DNA of 64,000 bases from PALSA-1440 sp050011195 (GTDB lineage Bacteria > Verrucomicrobiota > Verrucomicrobiia > Limisphaerales > UBA8199): positions 1 to 64,000 of the forward strand of contig JBEKJO010000004.1 in the NCBI GenBank assembly GCA_050011195.1. Reading direction: 5' to 3'. The notes below the pieces were generated by a model. The model had not been told where the DNA came from. It saw only the letters and a list, made by a program, of their open reading frames with translations, and did no database searches. Position 1 is the stretch's first letter. Every line of letters begins with the position of its first letter. Of this stretch, positions 15,520 to 24,380 are shown in pieces. Both the position numbers and the translations under genes were made by a program.

Positions 15520-15996
15520 GTGTTTGCAAAAGAGCGATACGGTCCCAGAAACGTCCTCGTAGTCGAAGACAACGCGGACGATGTGGAACTGCTCCTGATC
15601 GCGTCCCGGACGGCGCCGGATACGGTCTCCTTCCACATTGTGCGCGATGCCGAACAGGCCCTTGCCTACCTGAAGGGAGAAGGCCAGTTTGCCGACCGCC
15701 AGGCCCATCCGTTTCCCGATCTGCTCTTGCTGGACGTTTGGTTGCCAGGCATGAACGGCTTCGACCTGCTCGCCTGGATTCGCGGACACCCCGACTTCAA
15801 AACACTCCAGGTGTTTGTGTGGACAGATTCAGGTGACCGCGGAACGCTCGACCGTGCGAGCCGCGCCGGCGCGAACCGGTTTATCCCGAAGTCGGTCGCA
15901 TTCGTGCGCGGCGGGTTGGCCGGGTTGATGCGCGCCATCTCGGAGGCGATCCCGCACCCCGCCGAGAAGAACAGTCTCTCAGCGAAGAACTCCTGA
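15520..15996 (+). CDS. Stand-alone response regulator receiver protein (Rcp1-like)
   Basis: The 158-residue protein consists of one CheY-like receiver domain. The acidic pocket EDNADD is near residue 17. The phospho-acceptor is the Asp in LLLLDVWLPGMNG, the switch Thr is in FVWTDSG, and the conserved Lys is in FIPKSV. There is no output domain, so it probably acts by protein contact downstream of a histidine kinase located elsewhere. The GTG start at 15520 fits the Rcp1-type N-terminus. Confidence 0.85.
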   Translation: MFAKERYGPRNVLVVEDNADDVELLLIASRTAPDTVSFHIVRDAEQALAYLKGEGQFADRQAHPFPDLLLLDVWLPGMNGFDLLAWIRGHPDFKTLQVFVWTDSGDRGTLDRASRAGANRFIPKSVAFVRGGLAGLMRAISEAIPHPAEKNSLSAKNS

Positions 15997-16010
15997 CCGC
16001 CGGGTCTGAT

Positions 16011-16082
16011 GGTAGGGACGCGTTCCACCGCGTCCGTGACTCAATAGCCGAAGAGGGGGACGCGGTGGAACGCGTCCTTACC
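16011..16082. repeat. Palindromic element, family D (possible bidirectional terminator)
   Basis: A perfect 25-base inverted repeat (GGTAGGGACGCGTTCCACCG extended, and its inverse at 16058-16082, one mismatch allowed near the edge) flanks a 22-base loop. It lies exactly between two convergent genes, where a hairpin could terminate both. Confidence 0.8.
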
Positions 16083-16090
16083 GAGCAAGT

Positions 16091-17293
16091 TCAGAGGGCG
16101 CGCTCCAGAATTCCGGCCAGTTCGTTCCGGGTCAGCGCAATCGGGTTCGCCTTCATGCTGCTGGCCTGGGAAGCCTTCTCGACCAATCCGGCCGTGTGTT
16201 CGCGCTTGAGGCCGTAATGGCCCAGGCGCGGAATTTGCAGGTCGGCGACCAGCTTGCGCACCCACTCGACGCCGGCTTCAGCGGTCGCACTCGCATTGCC
16301 GGTCACCAGGTGCGCCACTTCCTCGTAGCGTCGCAGCGTATCGGCCCCGGGCTGGCGTTGGCGCAGTGCGCGCAGGTTCGCTTCCATGACCTGCGGCAGC
16401 AGGGCGGCGCAGACGGCGCCGTGGGGCGCGGGGAACTGGCCGCCAATCGGTCCGGCAAAGCCATGCACTGCGCCGAGACCCGCGTTCGCCAGAGCGAGTC
16501 CGCCAAACAGGCTGGCGACCGCCATATCGGATCGAGCGGTGGCGTTGCGGCCATCGGCGAAGGCCGCGCGCAACGAACGGGCGGCGCGGCGAATCCCTTC
16601 CACGCACAGCGCGTCGGTCATCGGGTTGGCGCGGGAGCAAACGTAAGGTTCGATGAGTTGCGTGAGCGCATCGAGTCCGGTGCTGGCGGTGCTGGCGGGC
16701 GGCAAGCCGTAAGTCAGCTCCGGGTCAACGACCGCGACTCGCGGCAGCACGAGCGGACTGCGCAGGCTCACTTTGACGTGATGCTCCGGCGAGGCGAGCA
16801 CCGCGTTGCGGGTGACTTCGGAACCGGTGCCCGCCGTCGTCGGAATCGCAATAAACGGGACGGAAGGTCTGGTCAACGCCTGGCCGCGGCCAATCACTTC
16901 CAGGTAGTCCAGCAACTCGCCCGGGTTGGCGAGCATCGCGGCAATGGCTTTGCCCGCGTCCAGCGCGCTGCCGCCGCCGATGGCGATGACCACGCTGCAA
17001 TTTATCCGTTTCGCGAACGCGACCAGTGGGGGCACGGCTTCAATTGTTGGCTCGCCACGCACCGAGCAGGTGATGCTGCCCAGGCCCTGCTCACGCAGGA
17101 GGGCGAGCAAGGGTTCCGCCCGGCGCAGGTCGGAGCCTGTTACGACGAGGACACCCGGTCCAAACTCCCGGGCAAGCGGGCCAACCTCCCGCAAGGTGCC
17201 CGCGCCGAAGATAATCCGAGTCGCGGTCGCAAATTCAAATCGCATGTTCAGCCCATTCCAGTTCCCGGCCTCCAGGCATGGCGCGGTTGTCAC
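16091..17293 (-). CDS. Iron-containing alcohol dehydrogenase
   Basis: This group III Fe-ADH interconverts alcohols and aldehydes with NAD(P)H. The GGGSALDAGKAIA nucleotide motif and PTTAGTGSEVT are present. The metal-binding Asp/His set includes ALDALTQLIEPYV, GAVHGFAGPIGG and APHGAV. The GTG at 17293 overlaps the upstream stop. The ATG at 17245 (MRFEFATATRIIFGAG) is the more family-like start, giving 384 residues. Being 1.6 kb from the BMC operon, it could reduce acetaldehyde to ethanol and regenerate NAD+, but this is inference and it lacks an obvious targeting helix. Confidence 0.9.
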   Translation of the reverse strand: MTTAPCLEAGNWNGLNMRFEFATATRIIFGAGTLREVGPLAREFGPGVLVVTGSDLRRAEPLLALLREQGLGSITCSVRGEPTIEAVPPLVAFAKRINCSVVIAIGGGSALDAGKAIAAMLANPGELLDYLEVIGRGQALTRPSVPFIAIPTTAGTGSEVTRNAVLASPEHHVKVSLRSPLVLPRVAVVDPELTYGLPPASTASTGLDALTQLIEPYVCSRANPMTDALCVEGIRRAARSLRAAFADGRNATARSDMAVASLFGGLALANAGLGAVHGFAGPIGGQFPAPHGAVCAALLPQVMEANLRALRQRQPGADTLRRYEEVAHLVTGNASATAEAGVEWVRKLVADLQIPRLGHYGLKREHTAGLVEKASQASSMKANPIALTRNELAGILERAL

Positions 17294-17595
17294 CAGTCCG
17301 CGTCTTCCGGGAACAGATTCCCGAATTTCACGCTGGCGCGCGGCTCGGCCATCATGGGCGCCACGGCGTCCCGCCAGGCCTGGTAATGCTTCGTTTCCTT
17401 GTGCGCCGCCGGCGCCTCGGCGGTGCGATAAGCTTCCACGAGCACAAAGCGCGCCGGGTCATCCTGCTGCTGGACGAAGTCGAAACGGCCGATGCCCGGC
17501 TCTTGGTTGCTCTCCCGCGCATTGGCGATGGTGGCCTTCTTGAAAGCCTCGACATACTCCGGCTTCACATGAACATGGACGTGAACAACTAGCAT
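17290..17595 (-). CDS. Antibiotic biosynthesis monooxygenase (ABM/LsrG-like) domain protein
   Basis: The 101-residue dimeric alpha/beta-barrel protein begins MLVVHVHVHVKPEYVEAF. It contains ESNQEPGIGRFDFVQQQDD and ETKHYQAWRDAVAPMM, features of the ABM superfamily that includes LsrG and small quinol monooxygenases. The substrate is not predictable. The stop overlaps the start of the Fe-ADH (GTGA), so the two are coupled. The start codon sits in a duplicated 10-base sequence. Confidence 0.82.
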   Translation of the reverse strand: MLVVHVHVHVKPEYVEAFKKATIANARESNQEPGIGRFDFVQQQDDPARFVLVEAYRTAEAPAAHKETKHYQAWRDAVAPMMAEPRASVKFGNLFPEDADW

Positions 17596-17745
17596 AGTGT
17601 TACATAGTGTTAATCTGTTGAAGCGTTTCGACCGCTCCGGCGGCAGAGTAGCCCAACCCTCCGGCCGTTTCAATCCATCGTAATTTCTCGTCCACTTGAG
17701 ACAGCCGCCGCGCTCCGGCTGTTTTGGTTTGCGAAGCCTTTTTGC

Positions 17746-18918
17746 GTGAAGGATACTTTTCCCGCTCAACTCCTGACTTTTGTGAATTCGGCGCGGCATA
17801 TCGTTTGGTGGGTCTGGCTGCTGTTGGCCTGGCGCGCGAGCGCCGCGGCCCCGGCCGGCGATTGGCCGATGTTCCGGGGCGGGCCGGCGCTGGCGGGCGT
17901 CGCCGGGGGCAGTTTGCCGGAGCGGCTGGACCTGCTCTGGACCTTCAAAACGGCTGGCCCGGTCAAATCCTCCGCCGCCATCGTTCAGGACCGGGTCTTC
18001 ATCGGGTCGGATGACGGCAACGTCTATGCCCTGGCGCTGGCCGACGGCAAGAAGGTCTGGGCCTTCAAAACCGGGGGCGGGGTGGAGTCTTCGCCCCTTG
18101 TATTGGAGGGCAAGGTGTTTGTGGGTTCGAGCGACGCGTTGCTCTACGCGCTCGAGGCCGGGACCGGCAAGCTGGTCTGGAAATACGAGACGGGGGACAA
18201 GATTCTCGGCGCCCCGAACTGGGTGAAGTTGAGTGCCCAAACTTTCGTGCTGGTGGGCAGCTATGACTTTAAGCTGCATTGCGCGGAGGCCGGGACCGGC
18301 CGGAGCAACTGGGTTTATGAGACCGGCAATTACATCAACGGGTCGCCCGCGGTCGCGAACGGCCAGGCCGTCTTCGGGGGGTGCGACGGGCTGCTGCACG
18401 TGCTCTCCCTGGCGGAGGGCAAGCCCGTGAAGGAGGTCGAGGCCGGCGCCTATATTGCCGGCTCGGCGGCGTTGGCGGACGACCGCGCCTATTTCGGCCA
18501 GTATGAAGACGAATTCCTTTGCGTGGATTTGAAGGCGGGGAAGAAGGCGTGGACGTTTCACGACCGGGATTTCCCGTACTTCTCTTCACCGGCGGTGACG
18601 CAGGAAGTCGTCGTCTTCGGTGGCCGCGACAAGCTCCTGCACTGCGTGAAGCGTGAGGATGGCCAGCCGGTGTGGAGTTTCGCCACGCGCGGCAAAGTGG
18701 ACAGCTCGCCGGTGGTTTGCGCAAACAAGGTGGTCGTCGGGTCCGATGACGGGCGGCTCTACGTGGTGTCGCTGGACAGGGGCAAGGAGCTTTGGTCGTA
18801 TGAAATTGGCCAGCCGATCGAGAGTTCCCCGGCGGTGGCGCGCGCCAAAGTGGTGATCGGGTGCAATGATGGAGGGGTGTACTGTTTTGGGGGAAAGGGG
18901 ACGGGTGAAGTTAAATGA
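17746..18918 (+). CDS. Secreted PQQ-like beta-propeller repeat protein
   Basis: The 390-residue protein has an N-terminal signal segment (about 20-35) and then about seven blades of the PQQ/WD-like type. Each blade has the pattern '..SPAV..V.FGG.D..L.....G...W.F', for example SSPVVCANKVVVGSDDGRLY. No redox Cys or PQQ ligands stand out, so it is more likely a BamB-like scaffold or carbohydrate-associated propeller. The start is GTG at 17746. The glycosyltransferase operon follows immediately. Confidence 0.82.
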   Translation: MKDTFPAQLLTFVNSARHIVWWVWLLLAWRASAAAPAGDWPMFRGGPALAGVAGGSLPERLDLLWTFKTAGPVKSSAAIVQDRVFIGSDDGNVYALALADGKKVWAFKTGGGVESSPLVLEGKVFVGSSDALLYALEAGTGKLVWKYETGDKILGAPNWVKLSAQTFVLVGSYDFKLHCAEAGTGRSNWVYETGNYINGSPAVANGQAVFGGCDGLLHVLSLAEGKPVKEVEAGAYIAGSAALADDRAYFGQYEDEFLCVDLKAGKKAWTFHDRDFPYFSSPAVTQEVVVFGGRDKLLHCVKREDGQPVWSFATRGKVDSSPVVCANKVVVGSDDGRLYVVSLDRGKELWSYEIGQPIESSPAVARAKVVIGCNDGGVYCFGGKGTGEVK

Positions 18919-18942
18919 GTTTAACGCATTTAACCCCTTAAC

Positions 18943-20268
18943 TTGAGAATCCTCCAACTGACCCCAGGCGCTGGCGCGATGTATTGCGGGGGTTGTCTCC
19001 GCGACAATGCGCTGGTCGCGGCGCTGCGCAAGCTGGGTCACCAGGTCGTGATGGCGCCGCTCTACCTGCCGTTGACGCTGGATGAAGAAGACCAAAGCGC
19101 CGGCACGCCGGTCTTCTTCGGCGGCATCAATGTCTTCCTCGAACAGAAGACGGCGCTGTTCCGGGGAGCGCCGGGCTGGCTGCACGACTTGCTTGCCTCG
19201 CGCCGCCTGCTGCAATGGGCGGCGGGCAAGGCGGCCAAGACCCGCGCGGCGGACTTGGGCGAGTTGACGCTTTCCATGTTGCGCGGCGAAGCTGGCAATC
19301 AAGCGCGGGAACTCGACACGCTCATTGCGTGGCTTAAAACCCAGCCGAAGCCGGACGTGCTTTCCTTGTCCAACGCCCTGCTGATCGGCATGGCGCGCCG
19401 TCTCAAGACCGAGTTGCGCGTCCCGGTGGCGTGCGCGCTCCAAGGCGAAGATTCTTTCCTCGACGCTCTGCCCGAGAGCCATCGCGCGGCCTGCTGGCGA
19501 ACGCTGGCGGAACGGGCAGCGGAAGTGGACCTGTTCATCGCGCCGAGCTGGTACTTCGGAAATCTGATGCGCGACCGGCTCGGCTTGGCCGCGCATCGCG
19601 TGCGGGTCGTCCACAATGGGATCAACCTCGACGGCTATGGGGTCGAGGGCTCGAAAGGCTCCCCCCTCTCGACCCTCGACCCTCGCCCCTCGCCCCATGT
19701 GCTGGGGTTCTTTGCGCGGATGTGCCCGGAGAAGGGGCTGGACACGCTGGTCGAAGCCTACCTCCTCTTGCGGCAACGCGGTCGGGTGGGGAACCTCAAG
19801 TTGCGCGTGGGCGGCAGTTGCGGACCGGCGGACGGGGCGTTCGTGAGTTCCTTGCGCAGGCGCTTGCAGGAAAGCGGTCTGCTCAGTGAAGTGGAATTTC
19901 ATCCCAACCTTGACCGGACGGGCAAACTGGAATTCCTGCGCTCGCTCTCCGTCTTCTCGGTGCCGGCGCTTTATGGCGAAGCCTTCGGCTTGTATGTGAT
20001 CGAGGCGCTGGCCGCGGGCGTGCCGGTGGTGCAACCCCGGGTCGCGGCTTTCCCGGAGTTGATTGAGGCGACGGGCGGAGGCGTGTTGTGCGCGGCGGGC
20101 GACACGCAGGCGCTGGCGGAGGCGGTCGAAGAACTGCTCCTGAATCCCGCGCGGGCGCGGGCGCTGGGCGACGCGGGGCGGCGCGCGGTGTTCGAACGAT
20201 TCAGCGCGGGAGTGATGGCGCAAGCAACGGCAGAGGCGTTTGGCGGGATTAACACGGTGATCCATTGA
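18943..20268 (+). CDS. Glycosyltransferase family 4
   Basis: The 441-residue GT-B enzyme transfers sugar from a nucleotide donor during envelope or exopolysaccharide assembly. The N-terminus MRILQLTPGAGAMYCGGCLRDN, FFARMCPEKGLDTLVEAY and the EX7E motif EAFGLYVIEA support GT4. The start is TTG at 18943. A run of CTCGACC heptamers (19667-19696) encodes an extra PLSTLDPRPSPH loop just before the donor-binding domain. The TTG start of the next gene overlaps its stop. Confidence 0.88.
   Translation: MRILQLTPGAGAMYCGGCLRDNALVAALRKLGHQVVMAPLYLPLTLDEEDQSAGTPVFFGGINVFLEQKTALFRGAPGWLHDLLASRRLLQWAAGKAAKTRAADLGELTLSMLRGEAGNQARELDTLIAWLKTQPKPDVLSLSNALLIGMARRLKTELRVPVACALQGEDSFLDALPESHRAACWRTLAERAAEVDLFIAPSWYFGNLMRDRLGLAAHRVRVVHNGINLDGYGVEGSKGSPLSTLDPRPSPHVLGFFARMCPEKGLDTLVEAYLLLRQRGRVGNLKLRVGGSCGPADGAFVSSLRRRLQESGLLSEVEFHPNLDRTGKLEFLRSLSVFSVPALYGEAFGLYVIEALAAGVPVVQPRVAAFPELIEATGGGVLCAAGDTQALAEAVEELLLNPARARALGDAGRRAVFERFSAGVMAQATAEAFGGINTVIH
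19667..19696. repeat. Heptamer array (CTCGACC/CTCGCCC) inside the GT4 gene
   Basis: Four in-phase units of CTCGACC or CTCGCCC lie in the interdomain linker of the glycosyltransferase, where an insertion is tolerated. The same unit is expanded in the TMTC-like gene at 22264-22307. Confidence 0.75.
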
Positions 20269-21797
20269 ACAAGATAAAGGCAGACCAGAGCTTCGCGTGG
20301 CGCATTACCCTGGGCGCATTCCTCTGTCTGGCGCTCTGGCCGCTGTGGTCGGCCCGCTTCCCGCCGATGCAGGATTACCCCCAACATCTTGCGCAGGCGC
20401 ACATGCTGGCCGAGCGCAACAATCCGGCGTTTGATTACCAGAGATATTTCGAGTTCCATCTCAGGCCGGTTTACGCAACCTTCTACCTGACAACGCTTCT
20501 CTTCTCCCGGTTCGTGCCCGCCGAAGCCGCCGGGAAACTGGCTCTTTCTCTCTATCCGGCGCTGGTGGCCGTGGTCATCGCGCGGCTTGGCCGCCGCGGG
20601 GCGAAGGGGGTGGCGCCGTGGGGGGCGCTGCTGTTCTTCCCGGTGGCGTTCAACCAACAGTACTTCATGGGCAACGTAAATTATATCCTGTCGCTGCCCC
20701 TGCTCGTCCTCGCGCTGCTGGACTACGAAGACTTGCTCGGCTCGCCCCGGGGCGCGTGGCCGATCACCCGGCAATGTCTATGGCAAGTGGCGCTGGCGGT
20801 CACCCACCCGTTCAGTTTTCTCGCCTATGTTTCGCTCGCCGTAGTGACCACCATCGTGGCTCGACGGCATACGGGCGAGTTCTGGCGCAAGGCGCTGGCT
20901 CCGATGTGCATGGCCCTCATTCTGCTCTTGGGCTGCTGCCTTGAGAGTATGGTGAAGTCGTCCCCGGAGGCGGCGGTGCCCGGCGGGATGGATTGGATAT
21001 CCCCGAAGGCAGCGTTGCAGTTTGCCGCGCTGATGTTTACCGGTATGCAGTGGTCCGGCGGCATCAAGGCCATTCCGCTCATCCTGTGGGGGCTGATGGC
21101 TGCCGTGGTGCTGGGAGCAATGGCTGCTCAGTGGAGGGAACGGGGCCCCTTCTCGCTTCTTCACGGGCTGTGGGTCGCGGCGGCGGGCCTTGGCTTCCTC
21201 GTTTTGCCATGCCGAATAGGGGCTTATACCGGGATCAACTTGCGCCTGGCGCCCCTCCTTTACTTCCTGATTGTTCTGCTTGTGGCGCAGGTGCGGTTCC
21301 GCAGTTGGTGGCTCTATTCATTCGTGGCCTTGGCCGGCTTGTGCCTCGTTGCGTCGGTGGCCAGGCAGGCACGGCTTTCCGCGGAGACCGAAGAGATCGT
21401 GCCGATCCTGCAAAAGATACCCGCCAACAGCCGCATTCTTCCGCTGGTCTTTGACCGCGCCTCCCCGGAGCTGGACAGTTATTGGTTTGATCCTCATCTC
21501 CACGACCATAACTACTACCACGTGCTCCGCGGCGGTGGATTCAGCCCATACCTCCCCGCCGCGCAGCTCAACCCGGTCAGGTACAGACCCGAACAGAGGC
21601 GCCCCGCCCCGGGCGAATACACCCCGCAGGAGTTTGTCTGGGAAGCTCACTCCGCGGACTACCAGTATTTCCTTGTGCGCGGCGCGCCGGCAGGTTTTGC
21701 CCAGTATATGGCCCCAACCTGCAACCTGGTGTTGGTTTCGGGCCAATGGACGCTGTTCGAGCGAAGAGCGCAACCGGAGATTCGCCGTGCGAAATAG
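20265..21797 (+). CDS. Polytopic membrane protein, GT-C glycosyltransferase-like
   Basis: The 510-residue protein has about eleven transmembrane segments, with acidic and aromatic residues (FPPMQDYPQHLAQAHML) in the first extracytoplasmic loop. A hydrophilic C-terminal domain follows from about residue 390 (RLSAETEEIVPIL). This layout fits GT-C type lipid-linked sugar transferases, though no specific family can be named. The TTG start overlaps the GT4 stop. The GTG start of the next gene overlaps its own stop, so three genes are translationally linked. Confidence 0.7.
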   Translation: MNKIKADQSFAWRITLGAFLCLALWPLWSARFPPMQDYPQHLAQAHMLAERNNPAFDYQRYFEFHLRPVYATFYLTTLLFSRFVPAEAAGKLALSLYPALVAVVIARLGRRGAKGVAPWGALLFFPVAFNQQYFMGNVNYILSLPLLVLALLDYEDLLGSPRGAWPITRQCLWQVALAVTHPFSFLAYVSLAVVTTIVARRHTGEFWRKALAPMCMALILLLGCCLESMVKSSPEAAVPGGMDWISPKAALQFAALMFTGMQWSGGIKAIPLILWGLMAAVVLGAMAAQWRERGPFSLLHGLWVAAAGLGFLVLPCRIGAYTGINLRLAPLLYFLIVLLVAQVRFRSWWLYSFVALAGLCLVASVARQARLSAETEEIVPILQKIPANSRILPLVFDRASPELDSYWFDPHLHDHNYYHVLRGGGFSPYLPAAQLNPVRYRPEQRRPAPGEYTPQEFVWEAHSADYQYFLVRGAPAGFAQYMAPTCNLVLVSGQWTLFERRAQPEIRRAK

Positions 21798-24195
21798 GAA
21801 TAAAGGCTGGCTGTTTGGCGTGTTGCTGGTGGCCGCGACCTTTGCCGCTTACCAGCCGATGTGGCACGCCGGATTCATCTGGGATGATGACACCTTCCTG
21901 TTGAGAAACCCTTTGATCAAAGCGGCGGATGGGTTGTGCCGATTCTGGTGCACCACCGAGGCGCCGGATTACTTCCCGATGACCTCGACGACCTTGTGGT
22001 TGGAGTGGCGGCTGTGGGGGCCGAACCCCTTGGGCTACCATCTGGTCAACGTGCTGTTGCACGCGGCGAGTGCGCTGTTGTTATGGCGGGTGCTGGCGAG
22101 GCTCAAGATTCCGGGGGCGCGGCTGGCGGCGGCCATCTTCGCGCTGCACCCGGTCAACGTGGAATCGGTGGCTTGGATTACCGAGCGGAAGAACACGCTG
22201 GCGATGTTCTTTTACCTGCTGAGCCTGTTGTGGTACGTGCAGTCTGATTCCGAACGGCCAACCTCAACGCTCGACCCTCGACCCTCGACCCTCGACCCTC
22301 GACCGCTCTGGTATTGGCTCGCGGTGGGCGCTTTTGCGCTGGCGCTGTTGAGCAAGACGGCGGTGGTGATGCTGCCCCTCGTGCTGTTGGGGTTGGCCTG
22401 GTGGCGCCGCGGGCGGCTTGAGCGCCGGGACGTGTGGCGCAGCGTTCCGTTTTTCGCCATCGCCGGTCTCCTGGGGTTGATTACGGTTTGGGTTCAATAT
22501 CACCGGAACATCGGCCCGGAGGTTGTTCGGTCGGAGAGTTTTGGGCCGCGGTTGGCGGGAGCGGGCTGGGCGGTTTGGTTTTATCTCTATAAGGCGGTGT
22601 GGCCGCTCAACCTGATGTTTGTTTATCCGCGGTGGCAGATTGACGGCGCAAATTACCTGTCTTATACGCCGGGATTGCTCCTGGCGGCGGTCTTTGCGGT
22701 GTGCTGCTATTATCGGCGGCAGTGGGGGAGGGTGTTGTTGTTCGGGTTGGGCTATTTCGTGGTGATGCTCCTGCCGGTGTTGGGGTTCCTGGACATTTAC
22801 TTCATGCGCTTCTCGCTGGTAGCCGACCACTGGCAGTATTTCTCGCTCATAGGCGTCATCGCGCTGGTGGCCGCCGGCGGTGCAAGGGCATTGGGTCTGC
22901 TGGGAAAGGGCAGAGCTTTGCTGGCTCCGGCGCTGTGCGCCGCCCTGCTGCTGGGTCTAGGCTGGTTGACGTGGCGGCAAAGCACCGGCTACACCGACAT
23001 CGAAACGCTCTGGCGTGTGACGCTAAGCCGAAATCCCAAGGCGTTCATGGCCCACAACAATCTCGGGCTGGCCTTGCTGCAAGAAGGGCAATTGGACGAG
23101 GCGGTCGCCTATTTCCAGAAGGCCCTCGCCCTCCAGCCTGGCTTCGCCGACGCCCACAACAACCTCGGGTTGGTCCTGCTACAGCGGGGGCAAGTGGACG
23201 AGGCGATCGATCATTTCCGAAAAGCGTTGGCTGCCCACCCCGAGAACGCGCCTGCCCATTACAACCTGGGCAACGCACTCCTCCGACAGGGACAACCAGA
23301 CCAAGCCGCGGCTCAGTTTCAAAAGGCCATCGAGTTCGACCCCGCTTATGCCGAGGCCCACAACAACCTCGGCAACGTCTTGCTGCACGAAGGAAAGGTG
23401 GACGAGGCAATCATTCATTTTCAGAAGGCCCTGGAACTGCAGCCCGACTACGGAGAAGCCCACAATAACCTTGCCATCGCTCTGCTGCAGAAAGGGCAAG
23501 TGGACGAAGCAATTGCCCGGTTCAGAACGGCTTTGAGAGTCCAACCCGGCTACGCGGAAGCCCGGCACAACCTTGGGATAGCTCTGGTCCGGAAGGGCCA
23601 GGCGAACGAGGCGATCGTTGAGTTCCAGAAGGCGGTGGAACTCCAGCCCAACGATGCCGCAGTTCAAAACAGCCTCGCGGGCCTCCTGCTCCAGCAAGGA
23701 CGGGAGAACGAAGCGTTGGGCCACTTCCAAAAGGCGGTGCAAACGGACCCCACACTCGTCAGCGCCCACAGAAACCTCGGCAACCTCCTGCTCCGAAAAG
23801 GGGCGGTGGAGGAGGCGGTTGTGCATTACCAGCGAGCGCTCGACATCCAACCCGCCAATGCGGCCCTGCTCAACAACTTGGCTTGGATACGGGCGACCTG
23901 TCCAAAGGCCTCGATGCGGAGCGGCGCCCAGGCGGTCGAGCTGGCAGAGCAGGCGGAGCGGCTTTCCGGGGGCCGGAATGCGTCGATTCTCGAAACACTG
24001 GCAGCGGCGTATGCTGAAGCCGGGCGATTTGCTGAAGCGGTTACCACCGCCCAGCGGGCCCTGGAGTTGGCCGGCGCCCAAACCAACAACCCAGAGATCG
24101 AGTCCCTTCAGGCGCAGATTCGACTCTACCAGGCGGGCACCCCGTTCCGCGACACCAGCCAGACGAACGCCACCCCTAACCCGAATCGACATTGA
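21787..24195 (+). CDS. TMTC-like protein O-mannosyltransferase with TPR repeats
   Basis: The 802-residue protein has an N-terminal polytopic half with the GFIWDDDTFLLRNP acidic loop and FALHPVNVESVAWITERKN. Both are typical of TMTC/PMT-like O-mannosyltransferases. About ten 34-residue TPRs follow (for example AHNNLGLALLQEGQLDEAVAYF), probably periplasmic. It likely glycosylates exported proteins. The start is GTG at 21787, inside the upstream stop region. An in-frame heptamer array (TCGACCC) adds STLDPRPSTLDPRP in a membrane loop. It is paralogous to the gene at 30340. Confidence 0.8.
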   Translation: MRNRNKGWLFGVLLVAATFAAYQPMWHAGFIWDDDTFLLRNPLIKAADGLCRFWCTTEAPDYFPMTSTTLWLEWRLWGPNPLGYHLVNVLLHAASALLLWRVLARLKIPGARLAAAIFALHPVNVESVAWITERKNTLAMFFYLLSLLWYVQSDSERPTSTLDPRPSTLDPRPLWYWLAVGAFALALLSKTAVVMLPLVLLGLAWWRRGRLERRDVWRSVPFFAIAGLLGLITVWVQYHRNIGPEVVRSESFGPRLAGAGWAVWFYLYKAVWPLNLMFVYPRWQIDGANYLSYTPGLLLAAVFAVCCYYRRQWGRVLLFGLGYFVVMLLPVLGFLDIYFMRFSLVADHWQYFSLIGVIALVAAGGARALGLLGKGRALLAPALCAALLLGLGWLTWRQSTGYTDIETLWRVTLSRNPKAFMAHNNLGLALLQEGQLDEAVAYFQKALALQPGFADAHNNLGLVLLQRGQVDEAIDHFRKALAAHPENAPAHYNLGNALLRQGQPDQAAAQFQKAIEFDPAYAEAHNNLGNVLLHEGKVDEAIIHFQKALELQPDYGEAHNNLAIALLQKGQVDEAIARFRTALRVQPGYAEARHNLGIALVRKGQANEAIVEFQKAVELQPNDAAVQNSLAGLLLQQGRENEALGHFQKAVQTDPTLVSAHRNLGNLLLRKGAVEEAVVHYQRALDIQPANAALLNNLAWIRATCPKASMRSGAQAVELAEQAERLSGGRNASILETLAAAYAEAGRFAEAVTTAQRALELAGAQTNNPEIESLQAQIRLYQAGTPFRDTSQTNATPNPNRH
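22264..22307. repeat. Heptamer array (TCGACCC) inside the TMTC-like gene
   Basis: Five tandem TCGACCC units in frame encode two turns of STLDPRP between transmembrane helices. The paralogue at 30340 has a different heptamer array at the same place in the fold. Confidence 0.85.
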
Positions 24196-24380
24196 CCAGC
24201 CGGTCGCAAGCTCTGGCACTACAGGACCAAGGGCTGTGCCGCAGCATCGCCGGTCACACCGGGGGGGTCGGTTCTTGGTTGCCTTCCGGCAGGAACACCG
24301 GTCTTGAGTTTTTGATTGGCCCTGCGACACTGCGGGCCAGGCGCAGGCGTTGCGCCTGGAACTTGCAGTTGCTGGCAACT

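Noticed and set aside
17290..17595. LsrG-type gene plus DeoC-like aldolase as an autoinducer-2 degradation pathway
   Set aside because: The aldolase is a true DERA with all DeoC residues, not LsrF, and lies in a different operon. No other lsr genes are present.
18586..20265. Long minus-strand open frame (559 codons) opposite the GT4 gene
   Set aside because: It is a GC-rich mirror of the GT4 coding strand, with Arg/His/Pro-rich composition. The plus-strand frame has clear GT4 motifs.
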